Positions 7,248-10,949 of a DNA stretch of 10,949 nucleotides are shown here, piece after piece. The position numbers were made by a program, and so were the translations under genes. Where the stretch lies: NCBI GenBank assembly GCA_018399435.1, contig JAGYOJ010000032.1, positions 1 to 10,949 on the forward strand, given 5' to 3'. This stretch comes from Actinomycetota bacterium (GTDB lineage Bacteria; Actinomycetota; Humimicrobiia; Humimicrobiales; Humimicrobiaceae). A model generated the notes under the pieces. It saw only the letters and a list, made by a program, of their open reading frames with translations, was not told the DNA's origin and did no database searches. The first letter of the stretch is position 1; every line of letters starts with the position of its first letter.

Positions 7248-10200
7248 ACAATGCTCCCTACTACTTCTATTGAAATTTTTACATTAGAGTCATTTACTTT
7301 TACTGAACGGGTAAACATCTCTTCTTTTTCTTCAAACTCCAATTTCTCTGAAAGTGTTTCCTTTTTTATATAATCTCTAAATCTATCTATTATCTTTTTT
7401 TGCTTGCTGCCACAAATTATATAAGTATTTATTGTGTTTTCAATATCAAAACCGGCTTCCTTCCTTAGATTTTGTATCTGGTGCACCAATTCCCTGCTAA
7501 AGCCTTCTTCAATTAAATTATCAGGTATTTCCGTAGGAAGCCCTATGGTAAAAGTTCCATCACTTTCAATTCCAAACCCTTCCTTGCTTTTTGTTTCCAC
7601 CAGGACCTCTTCTGGCTCTAGCTCTATTTGCTTACCGCCTATAATCATGGAAACCCTTTTATTATTGCCTACCATTGATGCTATTTTAGCCTGGTTCATG
7701 GTTTCCAGCTTATCTTTAATTTTTGGCACCATGGCCCCGTATTTTGGGCCCACAAGTTTAAGGTTTGGCTTAATTTCATAAGAAACCAATTCATCCATGT
7801 CATCTGTAAAATCAATTTCTTTTATGTTTAGCTCTTCTTTTATGACTCCCCTGAAGTGTTTTATGGCTTCTGTAATTTTTCCGTCCTGTTCATAATAAAT
7901 TTTTATATTTTGTACTGGCTGCCTTATTTTTATATTAACCTTATTTCTAATAGTCCTTCCCAGTCCAACAACTCTTCTTGCTATATCCATCTTGTAGCTT
8001 AAATCCCCGTCTATCAGGTTATTATCTGCAATTGGGAAATCTTCTAAGTGGACGCTCTGCTTTCCTGTCCCATTAGAAAGATTTTGATAAATTTCCTCGC
8101 TTAAGAAAGGTGTATAAGGGGCGCATAATTTAGATAATGCCAAAAGGCAGTCAAACAAGGTCCTGTAAGCGCTAATTTTATCTTCATCCTCTTCGCTTTT
8201 CCAAAAACGCCTTCGGCTCCTTCTTACATACCAATTTGAAAGGTCATCAACAAATGCCTGTATTTTTCTTCCACTATCAGTGACATTAAAATTATCCATT
8301 AAATAATTTACATCTTTTATGGTTTTGTTTAGCTCAGAAATTATCCACCTGTCAATTTCACACCTATCCCCTACCTTAAGGTCATGGCTATTAGGGTTAA
8401 AATTATCAATATTTGCATAAATTACAAAAAATGAATAAGTATTCCAAAGAGTAAGTAAAAACTTTCTTACAACTTCATCTACTCCTTTTTTAGAAAAGTT
8501 TTTGGGAAGCCATGGAGATACGCCTGTAAAGAAATACCACCTAAGGGCATCAGCGCCTTGCTTGTTAAGTATTTCCCAGGGCTTTACAATATTGCCCTTT
8601 GACTTGCTCATCTTCTGGCCTTTTTCATCATTTATCAAGCCAAGGCACAATACATTTTTATAGCTCGATTTTTCAAATAACATAGTGGATATGGCAAGCA
8701 TGGTATAAAACCATCCCCTGGTCTGGTCAATAGCCTCGCATATAAAATCAGCAGGATAACTATCTTTAAATACTTCTTTATTCTCAAAGGGATAATGAAA
8801 CTGCGCAAACGGCATTGAGCCCGAGTCAAACCAGACATCTATAACTTCTGGGACCCTGCGCATATCTTTTCCGCATTTAGGGCATTCTATTACTATATCA
8901 TCGACATATGGCCTATGGAGATCTAGATCTTTTACTTCATGTTTAGACTTTTGTTTTAATTCTTCAATACTGCCTATACATATCCTATGCCCATTTTCAT
9001 CTTCCCAAACTGGAAGTGGCGTTCCCCAGTAACGCTCCCTGGTTAAAGCCCAGTCAATATTGTTTTCTAGCCATTTGCCGAATCTGCCATATTTAATATG
9101 TTCTGGATACCACTTAACCCCTTCATTTGACTTAAGCAGCTTATCCTTTATCGAAGATGTCCGTATATACCAGCTTTGCTTTGCAAAATAAATTAGCCTG
9201 CTGTCACATCTCCAGCAAAATGGATATGAATGGCTGTATTTTTCAAATGTAAAAAGTATGCCCCTGTCTTTTAGGTCTTTTATTATTTTAGGGTTTGCAT
9301 CTTGTATATTTAATCCCCCAAATTTTTTAACTTCTTCTTTAAATTCCCCGTCATCTGTAACCATTTGTACTACAGGCAAATTATTTTTCTTGCCTACATT
9401 CATATCGTCTTCGCCAAAAGCTGGGGCTATGTGTACAATGCCCGTGCCTTCGTCAGTTGACACGAAATCCCCATGCACAACCTTGTACCTATCCCCTGAT
9501 TTTGCATAATCATATACTGGCATATAATTTAGCCCTAAAAGCTTTTCGCCGCTAAATTCTTCCATAATTTCATAGTCATCATCTTCTTTAAAAACATCGC
9601 CTATTAAATCTTTGGCTAGAATGAGCCTCTGACCTTCAAAAGACAGTTCAACATATTTTGCGCCTTTATTAACAGCACAACCAACATTTGAAATTAATGT
9701 CCAGGGAGTTGTGGTCCATACAAGCAAATACTTATTTTCAGAGCCCTTTATACTAAATTTAACCACTATAGTCTTATCTTCAATCTCTTTATACCCTAAA
9801 GCCAGCTCATGGGATGAAAGGGCAGTTCCGCATCTAGGGCAAAAAGGGACAATTTTATGGTCTTTATATAAAAGGCCCTTGTCCCATATTGTTTTAAGTA
9901 TCCACCAAACTGTTTCAATATATTCATTTTTAAAAGTAAAATAGGCATTTTCCATATCAATCCAAAAGCCAATTCTTTCAGTCATAGCTTTCCAGTTTTC
10001 TTCATATTTCATTACACTTTCCCTGCAAAGACTGTTAAACTTTTCAATGCCTATATCTTCAATTTCCTTTTTAGAATTAATGTTTAATTTTTTTTCTATC
10101 TCTAGTTCAACCGGCAGCCCATGGGTATCCCAACCTGCTTTTCTGGGCACAAAATAACCCTTCATGGTCTTATACCTTGGGAATACGTCTTTAAACACTC

Positions 10201-10384
10201 TAGAGAGCACGTGATGGACTCCTGGGGCGCCATTTGCGGTAGGAGGGCCTTCATAGAAAACAAATTTTTCCTTACCTTCATTCTTTTTAAGGCTTTTATC
10301 AAAAATTTTATTCTTTTTCCAAAAACCTAATATTTTTTCTTCAAGTTTTACAAAATTTACCTTGCTGTCAACCTTTTTAAACAT
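7244..10384 (-). CDS. ileS: Isoleucyl-tRNA synthetase, type 2, with swapped GxHH signature
   Basis: Class I aminoacyl-tRNA synthetase charging tRNA-Ile. At 1046 residues it resembles the eukaryote-like type 2 form (compare Thermus IleRS). Type 2 marks include PRYKTMKGY, AGWDTHGLPVE and the absence of the C-terminal cysteine cluster of type 1. Residues 55-58 read GVHH where HxGH is expected; KMSKS (591-595) is intact. The CP1 editing domain (about 200-400) has TTTPWTL (224-230) and EGTGIVHIAPAFGEDD (312-327), so proofreading looks preserved. Cysteine pairs CPRCG (182-186), CWRC (390-393) and CPKCG (501-505) probably bind zinc. The anticodon-binding part includes SNWYVRRSRRRFWK. The start ATG has GAGG seven bases upstream. 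It leads the ileS-lspA-rluD-DUF211 set. The 66-bp leader is too short for a T-box. Type 2 enzymes are usually mupirocin-resistant. Confidence 0.98.
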   Translation of the reverse strand: MFKKVDSKVNFVKLEEKILGFWKKNKIFDKSLKKNEGKEKFVFYEGPPTANGAPGVHHVLSRVFKDVFPRYKTMKGYFVPRKAGWDTHGLPVELEIEKKLNINSKKEIEDIGIEKFNSLCRESVMKYEENWKAMTERIGFWIDMENAYFTFKNEYIETVWWILKTIWDKGLLYKDHKIVPFCPRCGTALSSHELALGYKEIEDKTIVVKFSIKGSENKYLLVWTTTPWTLISNVGCAVNKGAKYVELSFEGQRLILAKDLIGDVFKEDDDYEIMEEFSGEKLLGLNYMPVYDYAKSGDRYKVVHGDFVSTDEGTGIVHIAPAFGEDDMNVGKKNNLPVVQMVTDDGEFKEEVKKFGGLNIQDANPKIIKDLKDRGILFTFEKYSHSYPFCWRCDSRLIYFAKQSWYIRTSSIKDKLLKSNEGVKWYPEHIKYGRFGKWLENNIDWALTRERYWGTPLPVWEDENGHRICIGSIEELKQKSKHEVKDLDLHRPYVDDIVIECPKCGKDMRRVPEVIDVWFDSGSMPFAQFHYPFENKEVFKDSYPADFICEAIDQTRGWFYTMLAISTMLFEKSSYKNVLCLGLINDEKGQKMSKSKGNIVKPWEILNKQGADALRWYFFTGVSPWLPKNFSKKGVDEVVRKFLLTLWNTYSFFVIYANIDNFNPNSHDLKVGDRCEIDRWIISELNKTIKDVNYLMDNFNVTDSGRKIQAFVDDLSNWYVRRSRRRFWKSEEDEDKISAYRTLFDCLLALSKLCAPYTPFLSEEIYQNLSNGTGKQSVHLEDFPIADNNLIDGDLSYKMDIARRVVGLGRTIRNKVNIKIRQPVQNIKIYYEQDGKITEAIKHFRGVIKEELNIKEIDFTDDMDELVSYEIKPNLKLVGPKYGAMVPKIKDKLETMNQAKIASMVGNNKRVSMIIGGKQIELEPEEVLVETKSKEGFGIESDGTFTIGLPTEIPDNLIEEGFSRELVHQIQNLRKEAGFDIENTINTYIICGSKQKKIIDRFRDYIKKETLSEKLEFEEKEEMFTRSVKVNDSNVKISIEVVGSIV
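10211..10222 (-). other. Codons of the GVHH active-site motif of IleRS
   Basis: Read on the minus strand these bases are GGA GTC CAT CAC, encoding residues 55-58. In the Thermus enzyme the aligned residues are HVGH (LPHVGH against APGVHH here). The first and third positions are therefore exchanged while the final histidine is kept. Confidence 0.95.
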
Positions 10385-10450
10385 AACAAATCCTCATAAC
10401 TATCTTATTCTTAATCTAAAAAACTGCTTAATAGATTTTATATAATTAGA

Positions 10451-10949
10451 TTAATTTTGTGAAGTAATTATATTACTATCTTTTAGTATATCAATCAATG
10501 TTTTGGAAGATTTTACAGATTTTGCCTTGTAATGATTATTGAAATAAATATAAGTTTTTTCAGTGTTTTTTATAATATTTTTTATCCTAGGGACCCATTC
10601 CTTAAGTTCGCTTGGCAAATACAGGTAATCATATCTCTGGTAAGCATGTTTATGGTTCCACCACATGGAAGAATTTCTGCCATGGAACCTTATATAGCCA
10701 ACTTTGCTGGTATTAATATCTGTTGGGGGAAGAAGCCCTTTTATCTTGGGCTGGTCAACATTACAAAACCCTAGGCCCGATTCTCCTAATACATTAAAAG
10801 CCTTATTCCTTAACCAGGAGTAATTCCTAAATTCAACAATTGCATCATAATTTGAAAAATAACTGCCTATTTTTTTCAGATATTCTGTATTAGTCTTATT
10901 AAATTTAAAAGACCATGGGAACTGAAGCAAAATACAACCCAATTTATCT
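10451..10949 (-). CDS. DUF72 (YecE-like) family protein, C-terminal part, cut by the window edge
   Basis: The reading frame is open to the right edge, so the N-terminus lies beyond it; about 166 residues are visible. Family hallmarks are DKLGCILLQFP at the edge (DKLG read from 10948), a VEFRNYSW segment, YIRFHGRN followed by a WW pair, the RYDYLY ... LKEWVPRI stretch and a late YFNNH motif. DUF72 proteins adopt a TIM-barrel-like fold and have no settled biochemical role. The gene is on the ileS strand and ends 66 bp before it, so co-transcription is possible. No convincing terminator lies between them. Confidence 0.9.
   Translation of the reverse strand, partial: DKLGCILLQFPWSFKFNKTNTEYLKKIGSYFSNYDAIVEFRNYSWLRNKAFNVLGESGLGFCNVDQPKIKGLLPPTDINTSKVGYIRFHGRNSSMWWNHKHAYQRYDYLYLPSELKEWVPRIKNIIKNTEKTYIYFNNHYKAKSVKSSKTLIDILKDSNIITSQN

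Noticed and set aside
8635..8838. Small minus-strand reading frame inside ileS
   Set aside because: It is out of frame with a clearly coding, well-conserved IleRS region and has no recognisable product. The other short frames opposite or within long genes are the same kind of shadow.
10413..10437. AATCTA...TAGATT inverted repeat as a terminator for the DUF72 gene
   Set aside because: Only a 6-bp A+T-rich stem with a 13-base loop, and no T-tract after it on the minus strand.
10385..10450. T-box leader or clear promoter in front of ileS
   Set aside because: The gap is only 66 bp and shows no T-box consensus or specifier stem. Possible -10 matches (TATAAA-like) lack a credible -35.
1..10949. 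Mobile elements, CRISPR arrays, tRNA or rRNA genes
   Set aside because: No transposase or integrase, no spaced direct repeats, and no tRNA- or rRNA-like sequence was seen; the window is filled by recognisable protein genes.

Overview
This is an A+T-rich bacterial window (about one third G+C by eye) with eight genes and almost no intergenic space. No rRNA, tRNA, CRISPR array or insertion sequence is visible. The ileS-lspA-rluD order, TTG starts, Shine-Dalgarno sites and a consensus -35/-10 promoter point to a low-G+C bacterium. The diguanylate-cyclase/HD-GYP receptor, a type 2 IleRS and a DUF211 gene (a mainly archaeal family) would suit an uncultured anaerobic or deep-branching lineage. I cannot name the phylum from sequence alone.

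Plus-strand half. Positions 16-2589 encode an 857-residue membrane receptor with a 7TM sensor, PAS, GAF, GGDEF and HD-GYP domains. Both the c-di-GMP-making and c-di-GMP-degrading motifs look intact. A 132-bp gap follows with a near-consensus promoter (TTGACA, 17 bp, TAAAAT) and two adjacent inverted repeats. This drives a tight three-gene operon (2722-5490): a secreted, membrane-anchored protein with two NEW3-like domains, an ABC ATPase and an ABC-2 type permease. The operon looks like an uncharacterised transporter with a dedicated extracytoplasmic subunit.

Minus-strand half. Reading from right to left there is the C-terminal part of a DUF72 protein cut by the window edge, then ileS (10384-7244), lspA (7247-6759), rluD (6762-5812) and a DUF211 gene (5774-5487). 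ileS/lspA and lspA/rluD each overlap by the same four bases, TTGA, joining a TTG start to a TGA stop, so translation is probably coupled. DUF211 also appears to start with TTG. The two halves meet tail to tail, with the permease and DUF211 stop codons sharing the bases of TTAA and no visible terminator.

The most notable points are: (1) the IleRS active-site signature reads GVHH instead of HxGH, the swapped motif reported in mupirocin hyper-resistant type 2 IleRS, in what looks like the housekeeping locus; (2) the NEW3-ABC operon with its own promoter and two candidate operators; (3) a DUF211 protein appended to a housekeeping operon; (4) a receptor with both c-di-GMP activities apparently intact.
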